In this document: positions 11,345 through 22,260 of the stretch, in pieces
Layout of the letters: each line of letters starts with the position of its first letter
Position numbering within the stretch: the stretch's first letter is position 1
DNA from: Sycobia sp. Sy_11
Taxonomy: Eukaryota > Arthropoda > Insecta > Hymenoptera > Epichrysomallidae
Length of the DNA stretch: 64,000 bases
Assembly: GCA_018907035.1 (NCBI GenBank)
Contig: JACCIC010000125.1
Location: forward strand, 434,001 to 498,000
Direction: 5' to 3'
Program-made: the position numbers and the translations under genes
Notes under the pieces: generated by a model
Seen by the model: only the letters and a program-made list of their open reading frames with translations
What the model was told of the DNA's origin: nothing
Databases searched by the model: none

Positions 11345-12790
11345 ATACAATTTAATCGCATATACTATTTTTACTTCTAAGATCTAATTTATTGACGTAC
11401 AAAAATTTTGATTTCGCTAACGCCTTTGTCATTATATCTGCTATTTGATCATTTGCTATTTGAAATTCCGGATTCTTGATTAATTTTAGCGCACTCGTAT
11501 TATCTATAAATAAAGGATTACACGTATTTTTTATTTTCGAACCCGAGATTAATTTTTTTAACCACATCATTTCTTTAACTGCTAATGCCACGCTTATAAA
11601 TTCGGCTTCGGTAGTTGACAAAGCTACGGATTGTTGCTTTTCACATTGCCATATAATGGATACACTAGCAATTTGACATATAATAGCAGATATTGATTTT
11701 TGCTCTCTTTTATCCCCCGCAAAATCAGTATCACTATAAAAATATATATATAATTTGAAAATCTCTTTATTTATTATAATACAGACCTACATCTGCAGTA
11801 TCTTTTAAATAAAGCATTATTTGCTTTACTAAGGACCAATCTGATTCAGATTGTTTTTCTAAGAATCTAGCCACTTTATTTACTGCAAAACTTTTTTCAG
11901 GTCTACTAATTATTACTAATTAGCCTCTCTATACGGCGCTTTATATTTATTCGTACTTGTTGCAAGTATATGCCAGCCCGTTTCTAAAAGTGCACAAACA
12001 GAATTCGTGTCACTTAAACTAAATTTATTTGATATTATATTAATTTACTTCTTTTGATTCACATTATATCATATATCATATCATATTTTACTCTATAAAT
12101 ATAATAACATGGATCAGTTATACTTTTAGAATATTTTCTTTTAACTCGCTATATATTTATATTTAGGTCAAACTGACCTAAATATAAATTGTTTTGTACA
12201 ACGACGAGACTTAACATAAATCTTATTGTATCGAATCGAGCAACAACATTAAAAGTTTCTTTATATTCTATTCGCTCCTTTTGAGAATATCCTTTAATCA
12301 CAAGTCTAGCCTTATATCGTTCTGTACCATCTGTATTATATTTCTTGGTATAAACCTATCTACTATTGAGTACTTTTTGTTTTTCCGGTTTATTTATTAA
12401 AATCCATGCCCTGTTTTCTTCTAATGAGATCATTTCTTCCTCCATTACTTTTTTTCATTTTTCATTATTTATTAAATATATCGTTTCGCTATAAGTTGCA
12501 GGGAGATTTTCGCTTTCAGCTCGAAACGTAATTGGGCATTCCTAAAAATTTGTTTGTTTAAGCGTGATTCTATTCCGTAACTCTCTCGTGTTAAACATAT
12601 TTTGAGTCGACACGTTTAATGAAACTATATAGCTTTCTTCGCAATCGCTGTTTTCAATGTTGTTTGTTTCATTTGCGTACATTTTATTATCCTTGATTTC
12701 TGAATTGATTATTTGCGATTCATTTACTATCATTTCAAACTTAAATAGAATGTCGTCCCCCCACAATTACATCTCGCGTTTTTGGAACAT
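11345..12790 (-). pseudogene. Copia element D: reverse transcriptase and RNase H remnant
   Basis: A different Copia family on the - strand. From 12766 downward a linker leads to the reverse transcriptase start (EEEMISLEENRAW, RYKARLVIKGYSQKE, FNVVARFDTIRFMLSL; about 12450-12190). Most of the palm has been deleted, including the YVDD box. RNase H follows, with DTDFAGDKRE (about 11730), ALSTTEAEFISVALAVKEM and the C-terminal DNTSALKLI, DIMTKALAK (about 11640-11350). The usual H-I-xx-R-xx-F block between DNTSAL and DIMTK is also reduced. It is a dead copy with several stops. The STTEAEF style distinguishes it from elements A and C. Confidence 0.75.
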
Positions 12791-12796
12791 ATACCC

Positions 12797-12880
12797 GATA
12801 GCTTATACATAAGAGTTACAGTGTAATTAGATGTCATACGGTAGAGATTATAGAGGTAACAAGTTTACCTTAACACAAAC
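12797..12880 (-). repeat. LTR-start-like repeat flanking Copia element D (right copy)
   Basis: Similar to 11230-11310 in the same orientation, including TAAGGTAAAC followed by TTGTTACC and the shared GTAATTAGATGTCATAC. It is either a truncated 5' LTR of element D or the start of a neighbouring copy. The 130 bases to its right are AT-rich with no recognised content. Confidence 0.45.
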
Positions 12881-13014
12881 ACTAAGAAAGCTTCTTAAGA
12901 TTGCAAATATAATACTTTACTATATGTGTGTGACCATACATTACAAATTTGAAGGAAAATTTTATATATTTTACAAAGCTATAAATGATATATTTTGTAA
13001 AAATTTGATATGGT

Positions 13015-13372
13015 ATTGTAACTTCGAGGGCATCGGGCACATAGTTCAGCGCCCCCTTGCGATGCTTGACTTCGTAGCTGTGTCCCTGTAAGTCAAGCGC
13101 CCAGCGAGCAAGACGACCCGTCGCGTTTCGTATGTTGCACAGCCAGCGGAGGGAGCTGCATTCAGATATCACTTTAAAGAGATAACTTTCTAAGCACGGC
13201 CGAAACTTCCGTATGGCCCAGAGTATAGCGAAACACTCGTGCTGTGTAATGCTATAGTTGCGCTCGGCAAGGGTCATCATTCGACTTGCAAATTCAAGTA
13301 CTCGCACGTTCCCGACGATGACCTGCAGTATCATCGCGCCGAGGCTAGTGTCGCTCTCATCTATCTAGCATG
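13015..13372 (-). pseudogene. Gypsy element E: RNase H domain
   Basis: On the - strand a Ty3/Gypsy RNase H reads ESDTSLGAMILQ, FASRMMTLAERNYSITQHE, CFAILWAIRKFRPCLESY and ends HRKGALNYVPDAL. The first catalytic Asp (SDTS, equivalent to TDAS) and Glu (QHECFA) are visible. The reverse transcriptase that should precede it is missing. The sequence upstream is protease, so about 1 kb has been deleted. Past 13015 the similarity stops in AT-rich DNA. Confidence 0.8.
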
Positions 13373-13910
13373 TAAAAAATTTACACCTACGTAACAGTCC
13401 TCGTCAAGATCCGGGAGGATGGCGACGTGAAGTTCTTTCACGATGCCATCCACCTCAAACAGCAGCGATATGTATCTCACTACGGAGACGTGGCGTCCGT
13501 TAGTCACACGAGCTCTTTTGCCCATGCTCGGCTGGAGCTGTCGGCCGCTTGCACTCGGAATCTGCAGACCAATGGTGCGCATTACGGTCAGCGTCTCCCT
13601 CGGAGCGTAAAGAGCACGGATCCTATATTCTCCGACGCTCACCTGCAACCACCAGCGAGACTCTCCACACATTTCGCCGGCGTCGAGCATTGGCTCGCCC
13701 TCTATCTCCTATACAGGATTAGGTTCATCAGTGCGCCTTTCGGACGGAGCCGTGCACGTAGGTGAGACGGGCTCGTGTGGCCCCTGAAATTCTGGCCTCT
13801 TGCCCGTCGGTGTCGATACAGCCAAGGTAAGGAGGTTGTGAGTGGAGGTGTCCAGTTCTACTCGCTCCCTCTGGCTTCTCCCGAGTATTGAGGGCAATTG
13901 GCACGCGTAC
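13373..13910 (-). pseudogene. Gypsy element E: protease-like domain with lost active site
   Basis: The - strand frame from 13690 to 13361 reads as a retropepsin-like domain (RWWLQVSVGEYRIRAL ... TVMRTIGLQIP ... ATLPDLDEDCYVGVNFL-like end). The catalytic loop, expected as ALxDxGAT, reads ALYAPRET, so the Asp is gone. Upstream, 13897-13709 is a charged, Pro-rich linker without a recognised domain. The frame ends directly at the RNase H block because the reverse transcriptase is deleted. Gypsy origin is supported by order and by the downstream RNase H; the protease call is less certain. Confidence 0.55.
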
Positions 13911-14490
13911 AGTCCCGCAGGTCACAGCTCCAGCATTCGAGCGGTTTCTTCGGCGTTTTGTTTTCTCTTCTGCTCGCCGGACTCCCGTTTTTCTTGGAGT
14001 TATGTGCGGGCGTCTGCTTTGATTCACGGTGTCAACGCTGGTAGCCGCACAGACTCCTGCTTCCGTTGCTTGTCGGGACGTATGATGCCATGTCACGCTG
14101 ATCAGAAGGGTGCTTCGGTGGTGTCCGACGTCTCGAAGGTCGAGTCGCTCGCGCGTGCCTGCTGCCGTACCTCACTGCTACGTGGAGCGTGCGTATTTCT
14201 CCAGCCATCAATTTCAAAGCCACGCTGATTGCCACATTGGGCGCGGCCGGTGTTGGCAAGGCGGCGACTCTTGTCGGCTTTTATCTTCTGACGTCGGACT
14301 TAAAGTTACAGCGGCGATCTCAGGCTTACTGGTTTCCTTGTTGCGCCTAGGTTGATATGAAGCCTCAGGCACCTCTGTTCGCTCAGGTGGTGACGGCGGA
14401 TTATACGACTGCTGAGCTTCGAACATGAGCTTCATATCCACCGCCACTTCAAGCAGTTCACGCACACTCGCAACTTAATCGCGGCGAATG

Positions 14491-14539
<49 letters not shown>

Positions 14540-15150
14540 TTGAAAACTATATTAATATTTGTGGTATACAAAGGTGTCATCAGTGCTGATACAATGTTCT
14601 TCTCTTCTTTCTTCGTGATGAACCTCTCCATAGCTGGTTTTCCTATGGTTTGCAATGGGTGACATCGTTTACTGTAGTTGTCTACTTCTGACTTCTGCTG
14701 GGGACAGTGAAAAATGATTTTTACGACTCATTGACGTTTGATGCGATTGGATTCGCTTGAAATATGGATGCCATTAGTGGTGGCTCTCAGCTATTTGTGG
14801 AGCAGCGTTGGGAACCGAGCAAGTAGAAACTCTTTTTTAAACGGGAGCCAATGTATGCTCATTTTACTTGCTGCTTCTCGGCCGCTGACGCTGCATCATC
14901 GCTATAATGCCGCAATTGCGTATACTCGTTTCGTTTGTCGTAGTTTTCCCGCCTCGTGTTCTGTATTGTCGCGTTTTGTGTCTGTGACCTCCGAATGGTT
15001 TACTGAGCGTCATTTGCTGGTATCGCGGTATGGGAATCATGGGAAAAATGGTTGCGATAAGTATGTTTGGGGAAGGAGTTATGTTGGACGGTATTGTGGG
15101 GCTAATATACTTATTGATATAGACCAATACACCCGGCAGGATAATCATGA
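13911..15150 (-). pseudogene. Gypsy element E: degraded gag-pol linker region
   Basis: GC-rich sequence on the - strand with open but shifting frames that are rich in Arg, Ser and Pro (for example 14465-14214 and 14096-13728). No domain can be named. It lies between the zinc knuckles and the protease of element E, so it is probably the gag-pol junction enlarged by inserted DNA, including the (TA)n tract at 14493-14536. The stretch 14540-15150 is more AT-rich and may be a separate insertion. Confidence 0.4.
14493..14536. repeat. (TA)n microsatellite
   Basis: 44 bases of uninterrupted AT dinucleotide repeat inside Gypsy element E. Confidence 0.95.
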
Positions 15151-16330
15151 TTGCCCGGTTTCTCGCGTTCCTGATTTCGCGCCTATAGACTACTTGATCT
15201 CATCTTGTGTCTGATTTCCCTCTGCTACCTTATGGGACTCCTGGCGTGTCGTCTTGATCCGCTCGCTTGGCGACTGCGCTCTGCTGTCGCGCTTCCCTTC
15301 TCTCCTCTTTCAAGACGAAGCGGTAGGGGACGGCCTCTTGGGATAGGATATACATGTGTGCACATCCTTTGTCCTACTACCACAGCGATCGCAAAACTTA
15401 TCGCCTATTGGTTGTGGGCAGGTTATGTACCTGTGTCCGCTTGCTCCGCAATTCCAGCAAATGCCTTACTTCCCAGCCTGTTGTTTGAATAGAGGCCTTG
15501 CTGGATACGACGGATGCTGTCGCTTACGGGGTACAAAGTCCCTCAGTTGTGATACTTTTATCAATATCAGCGCCGGGATCACGGTGGTTCCTCTTGCGGA
15601 ATTGTGCGTCACTCGTGGTTGGGTGTTCGTATCTTTTATGGTGGCGACAGGAGCTGTCTCGATGTTGTTCTTGAATGAATTGTGCCCCAGTCTATATTCA
15701 AGACGATAGTCTTCTTGGTGGTATGAGATTGACTGAACTGGGCATGGTAGAGGCGTCTTTTTTATAAGGGTCGCTTGTTGCCTCTTTATACTTTGTCGGA
15801 ACTATTATTTTTCCTTGCACTTCCTCGTTCTTCCTGCCTGGGCATTTTGTATACGATTGGTGTTTACGTATACGATGGGTGCTGGCCTTTGGACTACTTG
15901 CGATCTCTTCGAGATTTTTTGCCTATAGAACTTCCAGTCTAGTCATTAGGGTATGGTGCTGATCGATTTGATTTGACGCTCCGAGGTATACGGGATGGCG
16001 TCGAGTGGGTTTCTATGAACTTCTATGTGTCTACGGAAGGCATCAAATGGCGCGTCTTGTGCGATGCCTCGTTGTCTGACCCATAAACCACTGCTATCAT
16101 ATCACCCAAATCCTCTTACAACCTTTTTCAACGGGTTGTAGATTAGATCCGCCTCTTTATGTTTCCTAGTTTTACATTGTTCCGGATGGTTGTACGCCTT
16201 CCTTATTTCTAAATGGGCTTCTGTGCCTGGTCGAGAGAGGAATACTAGTATCTAATAAATTCAACACAAATGATTCCTCATTGGCCGGTAGCTTCTCCAT
16301 CTATCTTTTCTTCTAACTGTTGCAAGGCTT
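15151..16330 (-). pseudogene. Gypsy element E: gag with nucleocapsid zinc knuckles
   Basis: On the - strand, 15459-15352 encodes CWNCGASGHRYITC, a perfect CX2CX4HX4C knuckle, then a second cysteine/histidine cluster, CDRCGSRTKDVHTC. This is the RNA-binding nucleocapsid part of gag. Upstream (16280-15720) the - strand carries capsid-like sequence with PLKKVVRGFGDMI-type blocks broken by frameshifts. Downstream is an Arg/Ser-rich tail. In the family, gag forms the virus-like particle and packages RNA. Frame breaks make this copy non-functional. The capsid portion is assigned mainly by position. Confidence 0.65.
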
Positions 16331-16367
16331 GCACCATTTGCAACTGATATATGATTGATTGATATAA

Positions 16368-16370
<3 letters not shown>

Positions 16371-16409
<39 letters not shown>
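16371..16409. repeat. (TA)n microsatellite
   Basis: 39 bases of AT dinucleotide repeat that abut a TGTTGTGAC element end at 16412. Confidence 0.95.
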
Positions 16410-16410
<1 letters not shown>

Positions 16411-16411
<1 letters not shown>

Positions 16412-16632
16412 TGTTGTGACTAAACCGCTGACACGGTTTAGTCTCCTGCGCTATAGTCCTTGGAGCTTACGGTATCCACACTTCTTCGGGTTTGAAGCCT
16501 GCTCGTATGTACGTCCCCTGGCAAGCGTGACTGTTCGATCGGCACTAACCGACGTACACCTTTGCTTCTTCCTACTCCGCGGATCATTTTGAAATCTTTG
16601 GAATTAGTGAAATGTTCGTTAGTAGGGTGGTA
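16411..16632 (-). repeat. Probable LTR end of Gypsy element F, with hairpin
   Basis: This lies just downstream (on the - strand) of the integrase of element F. The - strand ends GTCACA next to the (TA)n tract. A perfect 8-bp hairpin, CTAAACCG-CTGACA-CGGTTTAG, occurs at about 16421-16442. The TGTGAC/GTCACA termini and the (TA)n flank match the solo LTRs at 29.7 and 60.7 kb. The other LTR edge was not identified. Confidence 0.4.
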
Positions 16633-17345
16633 TTATTTAAGGTCCGAAATGTGTCTTTGGTTCTTTTCCGTTTCTCGTTCGAAAATCATGGGGGAGGTTT
16701 TCCTAATGATTCGGCATGGGGCAATGAATTTCGGTGCCCATTTTTCTGCGAATTGATCCGGACCTGAGGACAACACATGATTCGGCCTACAGACCATATC
16801 ATTTATTTCAAAGGCGAGTTCTCTTTTATCTTTGTTATGATAGTTCACCTGTTTCTTGTTGGCTGAATATAGATTTCTTCTAACTAATTCGTGAATAGCT
16901 GGCAATCTCTTCATCCGAATTAGCCAGTCTGATGGTGTTAGCGACTGAATTCTTATTTTTATATCGTGACTGTTACGATAGGTTCGAATTTTCCGGGGAT
17001 TTCTGCTGAAATTTAGAAGGTCCCGTGATGTTTTTGTACTTACGTGTTCAGAGCTATTATTGGCGGAAGCCTGCTCAGGCAGGTGTATAACCCAATCCTT
17101 GTGATCTTCTTTTATGAGGATCGAGATCATCGCTTTTAATGTTCTGTTCAACCATTCTACGGGGTTTGCCTGAGCGTGGTAAGGCGGTATTAGTTGGTGT
17201 GCTATTTCCAGCTCGTTGAGTCGCTGCTTCATTAATTTGTTGGCAAACTCGGTGCCATTATCTTTAATGAAAAGTTTGGGACAACCCCATTTGATCATAA
17301 TTAACTCTTCTAACGCCGTTAATATCACTAGTGGTATTTTGAGCT
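16633..17345 (-). pseudogene. Gypsy element F: integrase C-terminal half
   Basis: The - strand encodes a Ty3/Gypsy integrase from within the catalytic core to the end. KDNGTEFANK carries the second catalytic Asp and NPVEWLNRTLKAMI the catalytic Glu. The C-terminal DNA-binding part follows, with ELVRRNLYSANKKQVNYHNK, LAFEINDMVCRPNHVLS and KWAPKFIAPCRI. The zinc-binding N-terminus and first catalytic Asp are missing, because the frame joins a mariner transposase at about 17345. The domain reads open for about 235 codons, unusual in this decayed region. Alone it lacks one catalytic residue. Confidence 0.85.
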
Positions 17346-18190
17346 TGCTGTACAGCGAGAAGTCACACGGTGCTAAATAAGGCGAGTATGGTGGTTGCGG
17401 AACGATATTGGTTGAATTTTTGACGAAATGTTCACGTAAAATCAATGCAGTATGAGCTGGTGCATTATCGTGATGCAAAATTTAATAGTTGCCTTTTCAT
17501 AAATCTGGCTTTCTGAGACGAATAGCTTCACTCAAATGACGCAGAATACTCAAATAATATTATTTGTTAACCATTGGGCCGAGTGGAAGGAATTGATAAT
17601 GTACCACACCACCGTAATTGGAGAAAACAGTGAGCATAACTTTGATTATTTGAGCGACATTGGCGTAATTTTTTCGGTCTTCACGATCCTTTGACATAAT
17701 ATTCACTCGATTAATTGGTTGTTTCTAGATCATAAGCATATATCCAAGTCTCATCTCCAGTTATTATATGTACCATCTTGTTCTGATTCCGAAAGCATTT
17801 CCATACAACACTGTTTTTTCCAAAAAATTGAATGTTTTTAACACCAATCGAGATTTCACTCTTTTCAGGCTCAAAATGTCTTTCAAAATGGTATTGACTG
17901 ACTTATTTTAAATTCCAACTATATGAGCAAGCGCTCTAGTAGTCAATCGATGATCTTGTAGAAGAAATTCTTTGATTTAGATAACGTGTAGCCCATAAGT
18001 AGATGCTCTTAGTCGTCTTTGATGCAGTTTGTCTTCAATGCGTTCTCGACCTTCTTTGAACAATTTGTGACAATCAAAAACACTGGCTCTTGACATTGAC
18101 TTCTCACCAAATGCCTTCTGCAATATACTGAACGTTTTGGCGGCCGATATTTAATGCTACTTTTTTGTTGAATAATTTCAAACATTATAA
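17346..18190 (-). pseudogene. Mariner transposase M1, truncated and fused to Gypsy integrase
   Basis: A mariner-family DD34D transposase on the - strand. Its start near 18180 (MFEIIQQK) and following blocks (SMSRASVFD, SLKRVKSRLV, ITGDETWIY, QPPYSPYLAPCDFSLYSKLK) lie in shifting frames. The last 130 codons include HHDNAPAHTALI with the second catalytic Asp and are in one open frame. The first catalytic Asp is in GDETWIY (about 17740). The 3' end is cut after KLKIPL and the same frame enters the Gypsy integrase. No terminal inverted repeat was found. The N-terminal two-thirds is broken by stops, so it cannot encode an active transposase. Confidence 0.8.
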
Positions 18191-18529
18191 AAACCGAAGA
18201 GACAACTGTTCTTTGTTCACAAAATACAAATGTAACTATATGACAACAGATGAAAATTGCGTGAAATTTTTCACAGATAACACTGACAGAACTGCCAACT
18301 TAAAAATAAAAACATTTGCACGAATCGATGATCCCGGGAAATTTGAATTGAAAAGTCTTACTTATATTTATACACAGTAGTATTAGCTTATTTGAACTCT
18401 GCTTTCTTTCCTTTTTATAGCACTCTCCCGTCCATTTGAGAATAGCTGGGATAATTATCGATACCAATGGATTACTATGGGCAAAGGTGGAGAGTCAATT
18501 TCATTATCTTTTTCAATTAATTATATATT
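18191..18529. other. AT-rich DNA between mariner M1 and PLE, nothing firm
   Basis: The first part is probably the untranslated 5' end of mariner M1. A 71-codon frame at 18165-18380 on the + strand has no recognisable motif and I do not call it a gene. Confidence 0.4.
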
Positions 18530-19255
18530 GATATTTATTATTATTGATATAAATATATATTGATATTATTATGTATTAATTTTAACTTATTTAATCGGAC
18601 TGTAAAACTAATATAAATATTTAGTAATTTATCTTAATATAGTCGACATAAGCAAAATTCAAGTATTCTAACAATAGCTTTTTCTAGCTAAAAACATTAC
18701 TTCTTATCCAATCTTTCTAAATTTAATTTCTATCATTGGCGTCGTCTTCCTGGACCAGATACATTTTGCAGAATGCCAAAATTCCTCCTCGTTCTATATC
18801 TTTTAATTCTGACAAAAATATGCAGATCACTGCATATGCTGTAGAGGCGACAGCTGTCGACTGTCATTGTTCTGTGGAATTAAGTGAGAGAAAATAAAGG
18901 AGATTTCTGCTGACTTCTATTATTAATTAAAAGATTATTAACATAATTTATGATTACTATCAGGCATACATAGTATATTTTAATTGTACTTTTGTCGACT
19001 GCTTATTTACAAATTAATAAATATTTTTTCATTGGTCTTACAGTCCAATCAAATCAATCGAAAAAAATACATAACAATATCAATACATATGTACATTAAC
19101 ATTAATACATCAATACATAAAAGTAATAAAAATCAAAATTAAATTAAAAATTATAATTACAGTTAGTCTGTCCTTGTATACAGTCACCTCCGTAGACTAA
19201 TCTGAAAGTAAAATATTAGCTGAAAAAATTTTGTTAGTAAAGTGCAATCTGACTG
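18530..19255 (-). mobile_element. Penelope-like element terminal inverted repeats and 3' tail
   Basis: Sequence at 18530-18650 returns in reverse complement at about 18965-19085, sharing a GTCGACT-containing block, AATAAATATTT and the TTACAGTCC core. The conserved PLE tail (CCAACGTTTCGAG, GGCTCCTCATCAG) follows at 19280-19320. These are the pseudo-LTR type ends known for Penelope-like elements. The 300 bases between the inverted copies hold no recognised motif. Confidence 0.65.
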
Positions 19256-19760
19256 TCCCCAACACCCTTTCCTAATTGAAGATCCAGTCCAACGTTTCGA
19301 GTTTGCTACGGCTCCTCATCAGCGACTACACTAAACCTTATATTCTAGTCTCTATATACCTTATCCCCACTACCAAATTTAGTACATTAAATCTAACTTC
19401 CCGTCTACACAAATTGTTCAAAACCAATCAATTTAATAAGGAATTATAAATATTGTCCAATTTAATAGACACTAACATTAAATTCACATTATTCCGATTC
19501 CTGAAAATGTGAATACTTTCAAGACTCTCACTTTTATACTTATTATGAATACCATGTTCTAAAATATCCACATTGACAAAATCAAACGAATGTAAAAACT
19601 TACACAATGCTCCTTTAAACCGGAAGTAATATGTGAGCTACGTAAACTATATTTATGTTCAGAAATTCTCTTTTTTAAATATCTACCTGTTTGTCCAATA
19701 TAGTATTTATTACAATCCATACAATTAACTTGGTAAACGTTCAGATTGATACAGCCTTTG
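19256..19760 (-). pseudogene. Penelope-like element: GIY-YIG endonuclease domain
   Basis: The - strand from about 19745 reads VYQVNCMDCNKYYIGQTGRY, a cysteine pair followed by the GIY-YIG-type core (KYYIGQTGR), then KKRISEHKYSLR. In PLEs this C-terminal domain nicks target DNA for target-primed reverse transcription. Stops and frameshifts follow about 60 codons in. Downstream lie the conserved tail at 19320-19280 and the terminal repeats. The reverse transcriptase that should precede it is absent: the element is 5'-truncated at about 19760. Confidence 0.8.
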
Positions 19761-19989
19761 ATACCACCTATTCAGATTGATACAGCATGAGCTGGTTGAT
19801 ACGCACTTCCGATATGTTTAAGAAGTGCGAGAATTTGTAGATGATTGGATCGCCTCGAAACCGCCATCGTTTTTTTTTGCTATGGTATTACCTTATTGCC
19901 AGTAAGACGAGAAAAAGTAATAAAAAATTAGAAATATTTTGATTAAGCTCACGTATATCAATTTTCCATCACAAAATTCCTTTTTTCGT
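19761..19989. other. Spacer between PLE and LINE
   Basis: AT-rich with a poly-T stretch near 19871. I see nothing recognisable. Confidence 0.4.
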
Positions 19990-21230
19990 TAAAAAAGGTC
20001 GGAACCTCATCGGGGTGTGGCTGTGAGTATTGGGAGGTTCGCCCTTTCGGCGAAGCATGGTGGTGAAATTGGGCTGTCGCGGTAAACCGTCTCTCTAGCT
20101 ACAAAAGTAACCACCCCAGCGGGATCCTTAAAGGGGATTTGGCCGCTGGGGTAATAGTGGTCTCTAAGGATATTTCGAGGACACGGGGTGACCTCCCCGA
20201 GTAATTAGCCTAACCGGCACATGCAGGGCTCTGTGCCGGCGGTCAACATTCTCCTAATTTCTCGTGGGATCAAAATGGATAACACAAAAAATCCTGAAAT
20301 GAAAGACGAGTCCCGAGGGGTAGTACTGGCCCCGAATCCCTCAAATACGTCAACTGAGGAGGAGGTCAAGGCGGATGTAGTTCCATGCACAAAGTCTGGA
20401 ATGGTTGTGAACCCACGACCCCAGGCCAGTGAGGATGGGGACAATAAGTCCCCTGGTAAAAAGTGGTTGTGCGGCGTAACCAGGAGGAAGATAGCCTGGC
20501 AGCCTAGAGCTACCGAATCTGACAACCCAGGCTTCGTTGCGCACATCAAGGTGGGGGTCAAGAGGCGACAAGTGTCTGATAAGACCCCGCCCTTGATCTC
20601 TAGAAAATCTACAAAACCCAAAGAGGGGGACAGCAAAGATAAAGGATCAAAGTCTGGTGCTCCGCCCCCTCAAGGGGAAGGTTGGCGGGTGCTGGGATTT
20701 TCTCGGACGCCCAAATGTCAAACCCTCTGACAAGTGTCGTGGCATACGAGGATTACCCAGAGATATCCATATCTCGGAAATGTTTTCAGCGTTTCTTGAG
20801 GCGGTGTCGAAGGTATTGTACAGTGCGCCACCTGACACGTGGCTAGCCAAAAAACTTTCCACTCTGGACTTACCTTGGGAACCTAACCTCAAAATGAGGG
20901 GTGCGGAGCTCCGACAGGCTACACTAAAGGCGGTGACGTGGATACTGGGTGCTCTGGTGAGCCCGTCAACCGTCTTGGAACGGCTGAGGGGCACAACCCC
21001 TCATTAAAGACTAAGACAAGGTCATGGAGGGTCGACAAAACCCAGGTCGGCGAGGAAGAGATGGTCGGCGTGGGGATAAACATCTCCTCGTGCTTACCAT
21101 TCCAGAACCGCACGTCGGATTGCTGGCGGCTCTTGACCACAGGCCCTGGTATCTCATGAGCAGGATCACTTTCGAACAGGTGCCTGCGGGCAATGCTGAG
21201 GACGAGGTCGCGATGGAAACATAAATGGCT
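19990..21230 (+). pseudogene. LINE G: 5' UTR and ORF1 (gag-like)
   Basis: GC-richer sequence starts at about 19990. A leader of about 230 bases precedes an open frame at 20221-20730 that is basic and rich in Lys, Ser and Pro. It continues in another frame at 20690-21007 (EMFSAFLEAVSKVLYSA, WEPNLKMRGAEL) and again at 21024-21224. This is the position and composition of a non-LTR retrotransposon ORF1, which binds the element RNA. No CCHC knuckles are visible. The frame breaks indicate a dead copy. The ORF1 call is by position and linkage to the endonuclease that follows. Confidence 0.55.
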
Positions 21231-22260
21231 CCACCGAATATCTCATTTCTCCAAATTAACTTGCACCACTGCGAAGACGCCTCTGCCATTATGCAGAGGA
21301 GTTTGGCAGGGATGCATACATCCATATCACTAATCTAAGAACCTGGGATAAAGAAGGACGCGATATGGGAACTGGGATTTGGAGTTACGTCTATCAGAGA
21401 CCCAGAGGCACTACGGTCTAGAGCGGGTATCCTGATAAAGGGTGTAAGTGTTGTGCCGTTGCTCGGTGTCTGTATTGGAGACTTAGCGATAGTTTCTGTG
21501 GAGGTAGAAGGGATCGGACAACTACCGACAACTGACTACTAACAACCCGACTGGGGAAGTCCGAAGACTGGTGGATCATTGTATGATTAGCAGCTTTCCA
21601 CTAGTTATCACCATCACTAGGGTGTGATGCGAACTCACACCACAGCATGTTGGGTAGCACTATCACGAATGAGAGGGGTGCCAAACTACTAGAGTATCTA
21701 GCAGAAACAGAGCTAGAAATACTCAATGTGGGCGACACCAACACCTTCGAAATTAGGCTAAGGGAGAGCAGGTTATAGATACAATTCTCTGCTCCACACG
21801 GACCTAATTAGCCAACCTAATTAGCGGATGGAGGGTGGAGGATGTGGAATCAATTTCTGACCAGTCTCTGCTAAAATTCTCTTTGGGAATACCTAATGAT
21901 ATATGCATGCATATAAAAGCTGCGTCGAGGAAAAACTGAAGAACATACGCGATGACATCAGGGAGAAGCGAACGCTTAAAAGGGCCGCGAATTCCTTTAG
22001 TAACATCATCAGACACGCCTTTGAGGAAAACTGTCGTCCTACATAAGCGAAGCCCAAAGTCGAGGTTTGCTGGTGGAATAGGAAATTAGGTGATCTAAAA
22101 GAGAAAATCAAGCGTCTTCTTAAGACAGCACGGCGAACAAGTCGAGAATCTGCTTGGAACGCATACAGATCGTCTAGAGACGAATATATATGTACAGTAA
22201 GAACGGCAAGAAAGAAAAGCTGGAAGAATTACTGTGAAAGCATCTATGAGGTAAAAGGGG
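21231..22260 (+). pseudogene. LINE G: apurinic-type endonuclease region of ORF2
   Basis: ORF2 opens with FLQINLHHCEDASAIMQRSL (about 21241-21303), the typical N-terminal strand of non-LTR endonucleases (the N of QxN is catalytic). QEPWVKKD-like and AGILIKGVS blocks follow at about 21340-21450, then VLNVGDTNTFE-like sequence at about 21715-21760. The region between the endonuclease and reverse transcriptase (about 21900-22260) has Arg/Lys-rich blocks (RDDIREKRTLKRA). Many stops and frameshifts are present. In the family this enzyme nicks the insertion site. Confidence 0.65.

Noticed and set aside
14738..15709. + strand frames over Gypsy element E
   Set aside because: They are the opposite strand of the gag region whose - strand carries real zinc knuckles; no motif on the + strand.
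20205..21325. - strand open frames opposite LINE ORF1
   Set aside because: Antisense shadows of a GC-rich coding region; the + strand is linked to endonuclease and RT.
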